Assembly (NCBI GenBank): GCA_028023455.1 | Contig: JAQFVV010006215.1 | Location: forward strand, 2,897,230-2,961,229 | Reading direction: 5' to 3' | DNA: 64,000 nt | DNA from: Epiperipatus broadwayi | Taxonomy: Eukaryota; Onychophora; Udeonychophora; Euonychophora; Peripatidae | Part shown: piece after piece, positions 9,289 to 23,210 of the stretch | How the letters are laid out: each line of letters begins with the position of its first letter | Position numbering within the stretch: the stretch's first letter is position 1 | The notes under the pieces: model-generated | Database searches by the model: none | Told to the model about the DNA's origin: nothing | The model's input: the letters and a program-made list of their open reading frames with translations, nothing else | Program-made: the position numbers and the translations under genes

Positions 9289-12198
9289 CATCATTATCAA
9301 CCATTATCAATCCACTGCAGGATGAAAGTCTCTCCAAGTTTAATCCATCTTCTCCGATCTTTAGCTTCTCTTCTCCACATTACCCCTGCACACTTTCTTA
9401 TTTCATCCATCCATCTCACATGTGGTCTCTTTCTGGGTCTTTTACAACCTCTTGGAATCCAGTTTAAAATTTCAATTGTCCATCTATTATCATCTCTTCT
9501 AACAATATGTCCAGCCCAACTCCACTTCAATCTTTTAATTTTTTCAAAGAGGTCAGTAACACCTGTTTGTTCTCTTACCCATACATTGCGTTTACGATCT
9601 CTTCTTGTTACTCCCAACATACATATCTCCATACTTCTTTGAGTGGTCTGAAGTCTCTGAATTGCTCTTCTATTAAGTGTCCAAGTCTCAGATCCATAAG
9701 TAAGAACTGGTAAAACACATTTGTTAAAAACCTTCCTTTTCAAACACATAGGCATATTTCCTTTTAGTATCAAGTTATTTCTACCAAAAGCACTCCAACC
9801 AAGTTTAATTCTATGATTAATTTCCTCCATTATGTTTCCATCTGTATTAATAATCTGACCAAGGTATTTGTAACTGTTAACTTCTTCTAATTCATCATAA
9901 TCAATCTTTATTTTCATATTTTGAGCAAATCGATTAAACATTACTTTAGTCTTTTTAACATTTATCTTTAGTCCTACTTTCCTACTTTCATCTGATAATT
10001 CCTGCAACATTTCCTGCAGATCTGAAGCATTATTTGCAAAAACAACTACATCATCTGCGAAATCTAAATGACTTAAATAATCACCATTTACTTTCACTCC
10101 TTTAGTTTCCCATTTTAATCCACAAAATACTTCATGCAGCACTGCTGCAAAAAGTTTTGGAGATATGGAGTCACTTTGTCTTACACCTTTCTCAATGTTG
10201 ACTTTCCCAGTATCATTATGTAATCTAATTGTTGCTGTTGCATTTTTATAAATATTCTTTAAAATATGACAATATCCTGGATCTATACCTTGATGATCTA
10301 ATGCTTTAATCACTGAAGAAATGTTTATAGAATCAAATGCCTTTTCATAATCTACAAATCCTAAGAATAATGGCAACTCATATTCATTTGTCCTTTCTAT
10401 AACTTCTCTCAATACCTGGATATGATCTACTGTACTAAAACCACTTTTAAATCCGGCTTGTTCTCTTGGTTGGTGGAAATCCAATGTTCTCTGTAGACGA
10501 GTAGTAATTATCTTGGTAAAAATTTTATATAAAACTGATAAAAGGCTGATAGGTCTGTAATTTTTAATATCTTCTTTATCACCTTTTTTAAATATTAATA
10601 TTATTACTGCATTCTTCCAATCATCCGGTACATCTTTATCATTTAGACATTTGGTATATAACTTTGCTAAATTTTTTTCTATTTCTTCACCTGCTTCTTT
10701 TGATATATCAATTATAATTCCATCATTACCTGGAGCATTTCCTTTCTTTATACATTTAATTGCATGTCTCAATTCTTCATTTAAAATTCTGGGCAATTTG
10801 GAAGATGTAATAGATATAGGAGGTACTTGTTCTTTATTACTATATAATTCTTGATAAAAATCTTCTACCAATTTCATGATGTGATCTCTCCTTTTAGTAA
10901 TAATTCCATCTTTTTTTCTTATTGCAGATATAAATTTCCTACCAATACCAAAATGTTGTTTTACATTCTTAAGACTTTTATTTTCTTCTACAGCTTTCCT
11001 TGCTAGTTCACAGTTATACTTTCTTATATCATTTTCAACTCTTTTCCGCACCATTTTACAAAATTCGAGATATTCAATTCTTTTTAATGCATCATTTTTG
11101 TATATCTTCATATTCCTTCTTTTCTTCATAAATCCTCTAGTCTCAGTAGAAATTTTATTGGTCAATTGCTGTTTTTTTCTACCAGCTATCTTTGTTGCAG
11201 TTTTCAAAAGTGTATCAGTTATTTTCATATTAATTTCATTCAAATCTGAATCATGTTCAAAATCTACTAAGTTCTAATTTAAATTCATTAGAATGTTTCT
11301 GAAGATTAGGAATATCAACTGTAAATATTGTTTTTTTTAATAATTTTTGTCTCTCTAGTTTTACATTAACATGTATCTTACACCTTACTAATCGATGATC
11401 ACTTCCTGTGTTAAATTTATTAAGAACATTACAATCTTGAAATATGTATTCCTGTTAGTCAAAATATAATCCAATTCTGCAGTACCTTCATTTGGATGCT
11501 TCCATGTCCATTTCCTTTTAACATTTTTCTCAAAAAAAGAATTCATAATATAAAGTTTTTCTTTTTCTGCAAACTCCACAAGTCTATGTCCTCTCTCATT
11601 TCTATTACCATAACCAAAATTACCCACACCACTTTCATCTTTCATTTTTTTACCAATTCTAGCATTAAAGTCTCCTGTAACAATTTTAAAATGGTGTTTA
11701 CTCTGATCAAAAGCCTTTTGTGCATCCATATAAAAATCTTCTACTACTTCATCACTATGAGAACTTGTTGGGGCATAAACCTGAATTATCTGCATTTGGT
11801 ATCTGCTATTAAGTTGTATAACTAATCTTGCCACTCTGTCTGATACACCATCAATCTCCACAATATTGTTCTTCCACTTTTTATTTATAATGAATCCTAC
11901 TCCACTTGTATTTCCAATATTTGTGCCTTTATAATAGAGTATATGTCCACTTTTTAAATCAATTGTCTCTTCACCTTTTCTTCTAACTTCACAAAGTCCA
12001 ATAATGTCCCATTTAATATAAGAGAGTTCTTCTTCTAATTCTTGCAATCTTCCTTCACTTGAAAGTGATCTGCAGTTGTAAGTACCTAAATAAAAAGTCG
12101 CCATCAAATGGCAGCCTGGGTCCGCAATCAGGGGATTCTTAGCACCCTCCGCCTTCGGCCACCAACCGCTGCCTTGGTTGGTGACTTTACAGCCTCTC
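9289..12198 (-). mobile_element. RTE-type non-LTR retrotransposon, nearly full length (copy B)
   Basis: About 2.9 kb minus-strand element: a G+C-richer 5' end (12090-12198), apurinic-type endonuclease, reverse transcriptase and a short 3' tail 'taatggttgataatgatga'. The endonuclease and RT frames are separated by a frameshift around 11440 and a 20-base deletion near 11271 relative to the copy at 12.5 kb. It is therefore not autonomous. It lies inside an older copy of the same family (7696-9288 plus 12199-12941). Confidence 0.85.
9297..11243 (-). CDS. RTE reverse transcriptase, long intact frame of a broken element
   Basis: A 648-residue open frame that would copy element RNA into DNA at a nicked target. 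Visible RT motifs: NYRPISLLSVLYK (229-240), GFVDYEKAFDSI with Asp298 (motif A), GVRQSDSISP (353-362, motif B, Ser357 where Gly is usual), HLDFADD with Asp397/Asp398 (motif C) and YKYLGQIINTDG. The C-terminal part carries LTYGSETW, LGVTRRDR, WAGHI.RRDDNRW and RPHVRWMDEIRKC, as in RTE-type proteins. The annotated Met is only the first in frame; the native protein was fused to the endonuclease upstream. All catalytic Asp residues are present. Ser357 and the loss of the endonuclease join make activity unlikely. Confidence 0.85.
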   Translation of the reverse strand: MNEINMKITDTLLKTATKIAGRKKQQLTNKISTETRGFMKKRRNMKIYKNDALKRIEYLEFCKMVRKRVENDIRKYNCELARKAVEENKSLKNVKQHFGIGRKFISAIRKKDGIITKRRDHIMKLVEDFYQELYSNKEQVPPISITSSKLPRILNEELRHAIKCIKKGNAPGNDGIIIDISKEAGEEIEKNLAKLYTKCLNDKDVPDDWKNAVIILIFKKGDKEDIKNYRPISLLSVLYKIFTKIITTRLQRTLDFHQPREQAGFKSGFSTVDHIQVLREVIERTNEYELPLFLGFVDYEKAFDSINISSVIKALDHQGIDPGYCHILKNIYKNATATIRLHNDTGKVNIEKGVRQSDSISPKLFAAVLHEVFCGLKWETKGVKVNGDYLSHLDFADDVVVFANNASDLQEMLQELSDESRKVGLKINVKKTKVMFNRFAQNMKIKIDYDELEEVNSYKYLGQIINTDGNIMEEINHRIKLGWSAFGRNNLILKGNMPMCLKRKVFNKCVLPVLTYGSETWTLNRRAIQRLQTTQRSMEICMLGVTRRDRKRNVWVREQTGVTDLFEKIKRLKWSWAGHIVRRDDNRWTIEILNWIPRGCKRPRKRPHVRWMDEIRKCAGVMWRREAKDRRRWIKLGETFILQWIDNG

Positions 12199-12200
12199 AT
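11388..12200 (-). pseudogene. RTE endonuclease domain, frameshifted
   Basis: 270-residue frame with an apurinic/apyrimidinic-type endonuclease: TYNCRSL (40-46), GLCEVR with catalytic Glu71, VYAPT (141-145), TGDFNARIG with Asp177/Asn179, and AELDYIL with Asp244. This domain nicks target DNA to prime reverse transcription. The final SDHR motif is present in the DNA near 11395 but in another frame, so this frame ends in EVIID. The N-terminal 35 residues (GSGWWPKAEGAKNPL) come from the G+C-rich leader and may be untranslated. Confidence 0.8.
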
Positions 12201-12941
12201 CTACAGTTTTCCTTGCTAGTTCACATTTATACTTTCTTATATCATTTTCAACTCTTTTCCGCACCATTTTACAAATTTTGAGATATTCAATTGTTTTTAA
12301 TGCATCATTTTTGTATATTTTCATATTCCTTTTTTCTTCATAAATTCTCTAGTCTCAGTAGAAATTTTATTGGTCAGTTGCTGCATTTTTCTACCAGCTA
12401 TCTTTGTTGCAGTTTTTAAAAGTGTATCAGTTATTTTCATATTAATTTCATTCAAATCTGAATCATGTTCAAAATCTACTTATACTTGAAATTGATGTGT
12501 AAGTTCTAATTTAAATTTATTAAAATGTTTCTGAAGATTAGGAATATCAACTGTAAATATTGTTTTTCTTAATAATTTTTGTCTCTAGTTTTGCATTAAC
12601 ATGTATCTTACATCTTGATAATCGATGATCACTTCCTGTGTTAAATTTATTAAGAACATTACAATCTTTAAATATGTATTTCCGTTAGTCAAAATATAAT
12701 CTAATTCTGTTGTATCTTCATTTGTATGCTTCCATGTCCATTTTCTTTTAATATTTTTTTCTAAAAAAGAATTCATAATATAAAGTTTTTCTTTTTCTGC
12801 AAACTCCACAAGTCTATGTCCTCTCTCATTTCTTTTACCATAACCAAAATTATCTACAACACTTTCATCTTTCATTTGTTTACCAATTCTACCAGTAAAG
12901 TCTCCTATAACAATTTTAAAATGTTGTTTACTTTGTTATCC
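12199..12941 (-). pseudogene. RTE copy AC, 5' part (EN end and RT start)
   Basis: Matches copy B from about 10989 to 11705 in order and strand: lysine-rich RT start (12199-12480), then the endonuclease end (KRKWTWKHTNEDTTELDYIL, 12585-12875). It begins exactly where the fragment at 7696-9288 stops, apart from about 11 bases, so the two are halves of one element split by copy B. It is 5'-truncated inside the endonuclease at about 12941, where LINE-2 sequence resumes. It retains 20 bases missing from copy B but shares its EN frameshift. Confidence 0.8.
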
Positions 12942-14105
12942 ATAAATTGCAATCTACTGAACATTTTCATTTTGCTTTTTGCATCTCTTGTGTAAAAACT
13001 AGACCATCCCACTTCTTGAATTGCCTTCTTTGTCATCCACACATCTGCCTGTAATGTATGTCTTCCTATTTCTCTTTGTACTTTTTCTAAGTAATCTAAC
13101 ACCCCTTTACTAATACATCACTTCATTACCATAAGTTAACATTGCTACTGCCACTCCCTTTCATACAATTCTTGCTACATCATCATTATTATATGAAAAC
13201 ACTGTTAATCTCTTTATCAGTATCTTTCTTTTCATTGTTTTACTTATCAATTTTTTCTCCCTTTCATCCAAGCATTTCCTCTCATTACTTAAGATGATTC
13301 TCAAATAGTTATACCTATAACTTATATCCCCCCAATAAAAAAAAAATTTCTACTCTTTCACCAGTATTTAGTGTCATTACTTTTAATTTTTCTTCACTAA
13401 ATTCAATCCCCATCTCTTTACCCACTCTTGTGCATGCTCTTCAGCATAACTTCCATATCTTTCCTACTTTCTGTGCACAAGAAGATATCAGTAAATAAGA
13501 AACCTAATAATATATACACTACTTTACCATCTATTAATGGTATCTCTATCCCTTTTAACTAGTCTTTCTATTGCTCTCTCCATTTCTCTCAAATATAATA
13601 AAAATAAAATGGGTGATGTAGTGCATCCTTGCCTTAATCCCACCCCATTTTTTAACCCTGATTCTATATTTCCTAATTGATACATATAGTAATTATTTTC
13701 ATACAATCTCTTAATAAGATCCTCTAAACCTCCATTCATTCCCAAATTTACCAAACTTACCCATGATCTATTTCTATTTACTCTATCATGTGCCTTCTCT
13801 ACATCTATAAAGACCTATTCTATATCTATAAAGACCTACCTGTATTCCTACTTATATCTATAAGTTGTGTGACTACAAATAAACTATCTCCTATACACCT
13901 ATCCAATCGAAAGCCTCCTTGCATTTCTCCCACTATATTATTTTTTTCCATTCATTTTGCCACCATATATGTAAAAGCTTTTTATAACACCGACGTTACT
14001 GCTATTGGTCTATCTAATTGTTTAACTTTCTATGGTCCTTATCTTTCCTTTAAATAATAGCCTTACTCTTGTATTATTCCACCTAACATAAATTTGAGTA
14101 ATCAG
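12942..14105 (-). pseudogene. LINE-2 non-LTR retrotransposon, RT domain
   Basis: A different non-LTR family from RTE. Minus-strand pieces: NNTRVRLLFKGK, RPIAVTSVL.KAFTYMVAK, GEMQGGFR, FVVTQLIDISRNTGRSL, FIDVEKAHDRVNR (motif A), VNLGMNGGLEDLIKRLYENN, GLRQGCTTSPILF (motif B), LTYGNE, and IGRHTLQADVWMTKKAIQEV then GWSSF...RLQFMDN. A 26-base local duplication ('tctataaagacc' twice near 13802-13838) and several stops make it dead. It breaks off at FMDN, and the remaining C-terminus is at 7050-7695. Confidence 0.75.
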
Positions 14106-15500
14106 TGATTACTACATCAGTCATTACTAGACTCAAGTAAAATCCTCATCTTTATATTTAAACCTCCAGCCTCTAACTGATTTTTGGTTTTTCTTTTATC
14201 AATGAGGCTTGGAACTTAAAAGTTGACAAAAGCAAAAATAAGAACTTAGTCCAAGGGTGGGAATTTAAATATTAAAGATAGATTTTATATGTATCTGGTT
14301 ATCATTGATTACTTAAGCAGCATACACTAGATAATATTAGAGTGAAGAGCTGTTTTTATTTTATCTTTTATAATATGAGTTTAATTTTAAAATTTTATTG
14401 CAAATTGGTTTTGTAAGGGAGTATTTGCCAATAGATAAAAATCTCTCACTAGCTGTTTTTCAGAGACCTAATATAAACATATATGAGTTTTATATAATTG
14501 GTCTTATAGTCTTGACATTGTATTTTTAGAATTTTAGGGAGTAATTCTTATATATAGTTTTTCTAATGTCCTAATTGCTGTGAGGACATACTCTATGCAT
14601 ACTAAAATTGTACAAAATAGCATCCTGTTTTGTTATTTAATTAAATGCATTGTAATATTATAAAGAGTTTTATTGTTTTATATTAAAGCTGTAAACATTA
14701 CAGCTTATTAAAGTTAGTGAGTTAGTACAAACTATGAGATGCTAATTGCAGATTAACATTAATGTGTGAATTTGGCTTGTTATATTCTAATACCATAATT
14801 ATTCAGTCAATATTTGGCAGACTATTTAATATATAATTTGTACTATTTAAGTAAGATTGAAATGGGTTTAATGATTTAAAAGCATCTTCTTTATAAGGAA
14901 ATATTATCAGCAAAGAATAAAATGAAGGTGCTACTTTTCCTTTTATATTGGCTATAAATAAATATTTTATTTTAGATAATGTTTTTTTATAATTGTAAAA
15001 TGTGCAAAATTATATATCCACTCATATTAAATTTTTTATTTCAACTAAGAGAATATTTATAAATATCCTTGAAGAAAATGATTATGCTCTGGCTATTTAT
15101 TTAAAGTATAGCAGAAAAATCACTTAATATTAGAGAAATTGGCAATTTAATATTAAAGAATACATTAGTGATATCAGTAATTTTCTACCTGATTGTTATT
15201 TCTTATATCCTTATCCATTTTTGTTTATTTAAAATTTGGATCTCAGAGCAATAGTTTTTGATACTTAAATAAAAAATGGAGTCTATAATATTTATTAAAT
15301 AAAAACAAAGTTTTTAAACTCAACCATATGTCTAAGTGTGCATTTCAATATAAACTTTGCATGTAAAATATTATTAGGTATGTGATCTTAGACTAGATGA
15401 ATCTTTAGTAATCAATCATAACAAAAGATAATCGTGATTGAGATATGTAGAGTTATTTGAAATCGGAGTTTTTTTTTTTAAAAAAAAGTTTAAACTAATT
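14106..15500. other. A+T-rich filler
   Basis: No coding potential, RNA gene or repeat recognised. Confidence 0.5.
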
Positions 15501-15504
15501 GTTG

Positions 15505-15800
15505 TTTTACACAGAGGCTAAACTCTTCATACAGTAGTGCCACTCAATGCAAGCCAGAGTAGTCAATGGATGTAAGTTGTACATAAAATCCCTATCTAGT
15601 GCCTACTCATCCAATATCCCCAGACTAGTTACTAAGCTTATAGCTTTCATCAGTGAGAGCCTTGGGTCAGAGAGCACTGCACCTAGGCCTTAGGATCTAA
15701 TGCAACTCTCCAGCAGCTACCCTTTACCTTATTAGCTAAATATAAAGAAATGGTGATCAGGTGATGCTCAGTGGTTTAATTGTCGTTTTACAGGAAACAT
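15505..15800 (-). repeat. Family-A hammerhead repeat
   Basis: Antisense unit running from 'gaggctaaactcttcatacagtag' through the ribozyme to 'gcagctaccctttacctta'. It then switches to the sense-strand 5' end of a second unit ('agaaatggtgatcaggtgat', about 15748). This is the fold-back arrangement seen in other copies, 5' sides inward. Confidence 0.65.
15611..15666 (-). ncRNA. Hammerhead ribozyme, family A, core-mutated
   Basis: CTGATGA, the ACTAGT stem III and both stem I strands (CCAA/TTGG outer; CTCA with TGGG inner) remain. GAAA has become GTAA, which should abolish cleavage. Confidence 0.55.
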
Positions 15801-17360
15801 TGTAATTACATTCGCAGTCAATTACAATGAAAATTTAAAGTGATATTTTTATACATTTATTATATAATGTAAAAGAATTACAGTGCTTAGTTATTCTTTT
15901 GATAAATATAAAAATCAGATGTGGCATGAATCATCTCTGTTGAACAAAATTTTATGTAATCTATCATAAAATCTTTTCTCGTTACTCTTTCTTACCATTT
16001 TTTTTAAATATATCTTATTGTCATAAATTATTTAGATTATTTAGTGATCTGGAGCCTTTCAAGCTGTGTCTCAGCAATCATTATAACCATGGAATTACAT
16101 GTTTGTGCAATCACATTTCCATCCATTTTTAATTTCAGTTCGTCTTTTTCTTTGTTTGATTTCTTATCTTTTTTAAATTTATTTATTCTTCTTGAAGATT
16201 AGAATAGTCTTATTCATGTATAAATTGCTGTTAATGATAAATAATAATAAATTTTAATGAAATTCAGAAATATTTTGTAACATCTGTACTAGGGAGGTTA
16301 GTCAGGCATTTTTGTTTTAATTATCCATTTTCAGGCCGTCTGAAGTATTTGTTTATTTTCTCAAAAATATTTTACCGATTATGTGTTATTTGTTAAATTT
16401 AAACAATATTAAGATATGAATTAGTAAGTTACTGTTAAGTTTAAAAAATATTACTAAATGTCTTATAAATTCCATTCACAAGATTTAATTCCTTTTTTTA
16501 AAAAATAGATATTATAAATATTACAAACAATGTTCGCATATTACATTGACATGATTATTTTGTTTACTGAAGTCTTTTCAGTAGGTGAGGGAAACCAACA
16601 GGGAAGACTGGTAGGTGCTTTATTTTAACTATTACATGTACAACATGTACAATATTTTTATAGATGAGATCAAAAAAAATGTTGCCAAGGGATCTAATCT
16701 TTATTTGGATAGTTGGATAAAACAGGAAAGTATAGCAAATCACAGATATAAGTTTGTGGATCCACATTTATTTTAATTACAATCAATTGTTGTACTTTTA
16801 TATAATTTCTTCCCTTTTTATAATCATGTTACAAAATAAAATAAAATATTAAATACAATAGTTTGTAGACAGCCACATTTGAGGCACCTGAAAATGGATA
16901 ATTAAAACAAAAATGCCTTGCGAACTTCCATATTACAGATTCTACAAAAGTTATCCAGAAAGGTACATGTATTATAGTTTTTTTTTTATTTATTGTTTCC
17001 AAGATCTAATAATTTATAAAATGTAACATGATTTTTTAAAAATCTACATCCATTTTATTATTTTCAAGTTTTGTGTTTATATTATTTGCTATTAATGAAG
17101 GCTTGATGTATAGAAGATTATTGAAAATTATAACTTGGCAATATATTACATATTAGAACTTTCATTGTTTAAATTTAAAACTATTTTTATATATATTTTT
17201 ACATTACAATTAAAGTTGAAATGATACAGAAATATGTGAATAACCATGACTCATATTTTTATATTATAGAGAACCTGCAATGAGATGTTAAAAAACATGA
17301 TCTCATTCAATTAGTAAAAAAAACTGTTTTGAGATACCCACATTTTCATTATTGAATAAT
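15801..17360. other. A+T-rich filler
   Basis: No gene. A minus-strand 67-codon frame at 16564-16767 shows nothing recognisable. Confidence 0.5.
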
Positions 17361-17520
17361 CCATATTATTCATTATTGAATAATCTCTAGTCTAATGAAT
17401 GATTAAAAAATTATTAATATACTTTCATTAAGTGAATCTGTGTTAAAGTTATGAGGGCAGCACATTTAACACATCAAATAAATTGTAGTGATTTGCTTTG
17501 AAATCAGAGGAGGTTTGAAC

Positions 17521-17561
17521 AAAGCACTGATGAAGACTGCTGGACAGTCGAAACTGTAAGG
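17521..17561 (+). ncRNA. Hammerhead-like motif (CTGATGA, 5-bp stem II, GAAA)
   Basis: CTGATGA, an extra A, GACTG-CTGGA-CAGTC (perfect 5-bp stem II with G-C next to the core) and GAAA. Stem III (ACTGTA) and stem I are not convincing in this copy. Probably a decayed hammerhead; chance occurrence is possible. Confidence 0.45.
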
Positions 17562-17713
17562 AAAATAGTTTTTAAGAAAAATTGTTTGCATTGAAGTGTA
17601 TATGAAAAAAGTTATTATAAGCAATATATATATAAAGATATGCAAAGAAAGTAAAAAAGAATAAGAGTATATACTTCTATCTATACATACTGAACAATGA
17701 TAAAGATATGTGT

Positions 17714-17760
17714 GATTGTGGTCTGGGCCAAGTGATGAAATGTGCATCTTGGGGAGACTA
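17714..17760 (+). ncRNA. Hammerhead remnant, family C
   Basis: GGGCCAA, then GTGATGAAATGTGCATC and TTGGGGAGAC. Stem I (CCAA/TTGG) and the 3' half GAAATGTGCATC survive. The first core base and all of stem II are lost. The homologous copy is at 38803-38852. Confidence 0.4.
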
Positions 17761-18038
17761 GATCTTTTTCATGTGTTATGTTTGTGATTACATCCCTCAA
17801 CAAGGCATTAAAGGTGGATAGAAACTAATCCCTACCTTGCATGAGAGTGGTGTAGTAAAAATTACACTACAGAAATATTATTCATTATTGGATAATCTCT
17901 AGTCTAAGGAATGACTAATAAAAATTATTAATGTTTGAGATATTTTGGCTAGACTATGGTGATAGAGTGCCCCATATAAACTAAATCTTAAGTTGTTGTA
18001 GTTCATATCCAATAAATTAAATGGGGAAAAAATCTTCA

Positions 18039-21065
<3,027 letters not shown>

Positions 21066-21067
21066 GG

Positions 21068-21345
21068 CCATATTATGAGATCAAAAAAAAGGTATATGAC
21101 TTTATTGCTCAAAAGTTCATAACAAGTTTGAGTACCTGGATCAAACACGGGACCTCCTGATTCTAAGTTGTACACACTATAATTGTGCCAAACTGCACAG
21201 GTAAAAAAAAAATGCTAATGACTTTGTTATTTGGGAGTTTATAAGAAGTTTGAGCACCAGAACTGTGAATGCTAGAATCAATCCTGGGACATCCCAATCC
21301 CCAAGTCAGATGCTCTACCAATTGCTCCAAACCATATAGGTATTA
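21068..21345 (-). repeat. tRNA-derived SINE S3, two head-to-tail copies
   Basis: On the minus strand 21202-21345 begins with a tRNA-like head: GGAGCAATTGGTAGAGCATC (A-box region), CTGACTTGGGGATTGG, then GGATTGATTC (B-box region). It ends 'ttcttataaactcccaaata'. The second copy (21068-21200) has GTGCAGTTTGGCAC, GTGTTTGATCC and a matching end 'gttatgaacttttgagcaat'. Fragments of the tail recur at 42.6 kb and 52.7 kb. Confidence 0.55.
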
Positions 21346-21479
21346 TGAGATTAGGCAGGATTTAACAATTATCAATGATTCAAATTTACATAAAAATAGA
21401 ATATTACATTTGCACAAAAATCAAGTCATACATCATGTGACTTAATTTAATAAGCTTGTATTATAAATGTTAAATAATG

Positions 21480-21720
21480 AGCGTGCCATCTGAACTTAGT
21501 TCAATCCCATATGACTATTTAAGTTAGGTAGCTGAATTTGAAGACATATAGATGTCTGAAATGTTCAGATTTTCTACTTAATACTTAAATATTAGATAAA
21601 GTGCTGGGCTTGACCTGGTATTTTAAATTTAATGTTTGAATATCCTAGTGCAACACTGATAAAAGCCAGAGCTAGAAACTGGTCTGAGGATAGGGATATT
21701 CTGAAAAGCTTGTTAAGAGC
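21480..21720 (+). repeat. Family-E hammerhead repeat
   Basis: Pairs with 38110-38400 in order: 'tgaagacatatagatgtctg', a tgctggg/gctttgggttgg block, then a ribozyme. The 5' side holds a B-box-like AGTTCAATCCCATATGAC (21499), and family A has a comparable 'atatgactatataagcta' block, suggesting the families are distant relatives. Confidence 0.55.
21641..21702 (+). ncRNA. Hammerhead ribozyme, family E, decayed
   Basis: Outer stem I ATATCC pairs with GGATAT/GGGATAT, then CTGATAA (core G8 replaced by A), AAGC-CAGA-GCTA stem II, GAAA, ACTGGT stem III, C, TGAGGA. The core substitution should inactivate it. The outer stem I differs in sequence from the 38.3 kb copy yet still pairs. Confidence 0.5.
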
Positions 21721-22439
21721 TATTGGCATGCTCATGATATAGAATATTATATGTATACTCTTTTAATTCATTTTGTCTAATATGTGTTTAACTTATGGTT
21801 GTTAATCATATTTTTTATTAAATGGATAATGAAACAATTGCATTTTTAATTATATTAATCTATTTCTATTGTTCTATTGTTTCTATTAAAATCTTTACAG
21901 AAATAATAATAATAAAAAAACAGTTCCATGTGAGTGATTTCAGCTTTAAGAAATAAATTTACCACAGCTTTATATTTCATTTATTTCGTCTTTCAGTACT
22001 TGGATTTCATGACTAATTGAAATATTATGCATATAATTGATTATAGTTTGAGGAAGGAAGACATTAAGTATAAGCTTTAAGGGCTATAGTAACTACCAAT
22101 ATATATCATGCTATAAAAAGCCACTTATATACTATAATGTTTATAATCTGAAATTCAAACCTGATATCAAATATGAATACAGAAGGAAAATGTTTAAACT
22201 ATGTCAAGGAAGTATTAATTTGATTGAAAAGACTAAATCTCAAGTTGTGAATTTAAGTTTCAATTATATACCTTTTTTTTTTAATCATGGAAATTGCTTA
22301 TTATTAAATGAATCCCAACTAGTAAAAATTATGCTGCTGGAAATGGCTTAAGTATCTCTTCTTAAAATAAAACTTAAAATTAAGCAAATATAAATTTTTC
22401 ATAGCATATGCAAAAATTTAGAGAAAAGACACGGATGTC

Positions 22440-22700
22440 TTTAAACTGGGTATTTATAAAAGTGTTCCAAGCAGCTACAGGCCATGTATTCGAACCCTGT
22501 TCTGCCCAAATAATTTGTACAGAGAAGAGTGATGCCAAAAGAAAAGTTAAAGAAGCTTTTTACATAGCAAATGATCTCAGTGCCATTAATAGAAGAGAGG
22601 CATGCTTTACTCTCTCCAAACAATGGACTAATTATAAAAATTCAAACTCATTTGCCCATGTGTACAATAAATCACAACAGTCTTCATTCACAAAGCTATG
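22440..22700 (+). pseudogene. Penelope-like element 1, GIY-YIG C-terminal remnant
   Basis: Translation gives VFQAATGHVFEPCSAQIICT, KVKEAFYIANDLSAINRREA and CFTLSKQWTNY. These align with VFQEHAKQSGHNVTP, KIKEAFYINGNIHAINRKDT and CFEISKKWAT of the copy at 32.3-32.6 kb. The GH of the zinc-binding motif and the catalytic Glu (KEAF) are kept. The N-terminal YYG region is missing, so this is a 5'-truncated remnant. Confidence 0.75.
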
Positions 22701-22745
22701 AGTATGAGATTTGAACATTAAATCTCAAGTGCTAAGCAGACCTAT
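22690..22745 (+). other. Stem-loop behind Penelope-1 ORF, hammerhead-like
   Basis: After the ORF comes 'gctatgagtat', then GAGATTT/AAATCTC (7-bp stem with loop gaacatt, read as gagatttgaacattaaatctc), then 'aagtgctaagc'. The copy at 32.7 kb has 'gctatgaatat', GAGG/CCTC, 'gaaaacgttaagc' in the same place. The stem sequence differs but pairing is kept. It looks like stem II plus the 3' core of a hammerhead, but no CTGANGA is present. Confidence 0.4.
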
Positions 22746-22879
22746 TATACATTATAGTATAATTATAGCTTCATAACGCATGCGAAAAAAGTCTCATATT
22801 TATAATTAAAACTGTTCCTGTGTGATATAACTTAAGGATAGATTGACGAACTTCTAAAGTAAAAGATTCTGATATGAAA

Positions 22880-23210
22880 CCCAACCTGTCACTTAGCACA
22901 GGTGGTTAGAGCATTACCTTAAAATTCAATATTCAAGAATCTAAGGGTACAGACTCAATTCCCATGCTAATACTGTCACTGTTCAGGACAACAATACCTG
23001 AAGAAGAGGAGAGAATAATATCTTTTGAAATATTGTGCATATACTAACCTGTGTGCTATTACTAACAGATGAATGTATTTGGACTATTTAAATAAAGTTA
23101 AATTTTTCTAGACATTCAATACTTGTATTAGGCGATGGGCATAGTCCAACATATAAATACAACTAAAACACTGTCATCACAGACTTTTAGGAAAACATTT
23201 GATTTGTATG
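22880..23210 (+). repeat. Penelope-2 3' unit, solo copy
   Basis: A-box-like TTAGCACAGGTGGTTAGAGC and B-box-like 'agactcaattcccatgct' followed by CTGAAGA, a long imperfect stem and GAAA (22999-23031), then 'gtgcatatactaacctgtgtg' and 'cagatgaatgtatttgg'. Homologous to 25.62-25.87 kb. No endonuclease of the Penelope-2 type precedes it, although a Penelope-1 remnant lies 180 bases upstream. Confidence 0.6.

Larger units (their letters stand above)
17366..17940 (+). repeat. Family-C tandem repeat unit (about 512 bp period)
   Basis: The block 'cattattgaataatctctag' at 17371 recurs as 'cattattggataatctctag' at 17883, about 512 bp later, each followed by a similar 'tctaa.gaatga.ta' sequence. One full unit plus the end of the previous unit is therefore present head-to-tail. 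The last 250 bases (17690-17940) match 38770-38990. The unit contains two ribozyme-like motifs (17521-17561 and 17714-17760). Confidence 0.6.

Noticed and set aside
12090-12198. G+C-rich RTE 5' end tested for an HDV-like ribozyme, as found in some RTE and R2 leaders
   Set aside because: CACCAACC/GGTTGGTG and GCC-GAA-GGC hairpins and a 'gctaag' are present, but I could not thread P1 and P2 into the double pseudoknot. A model search would decide.
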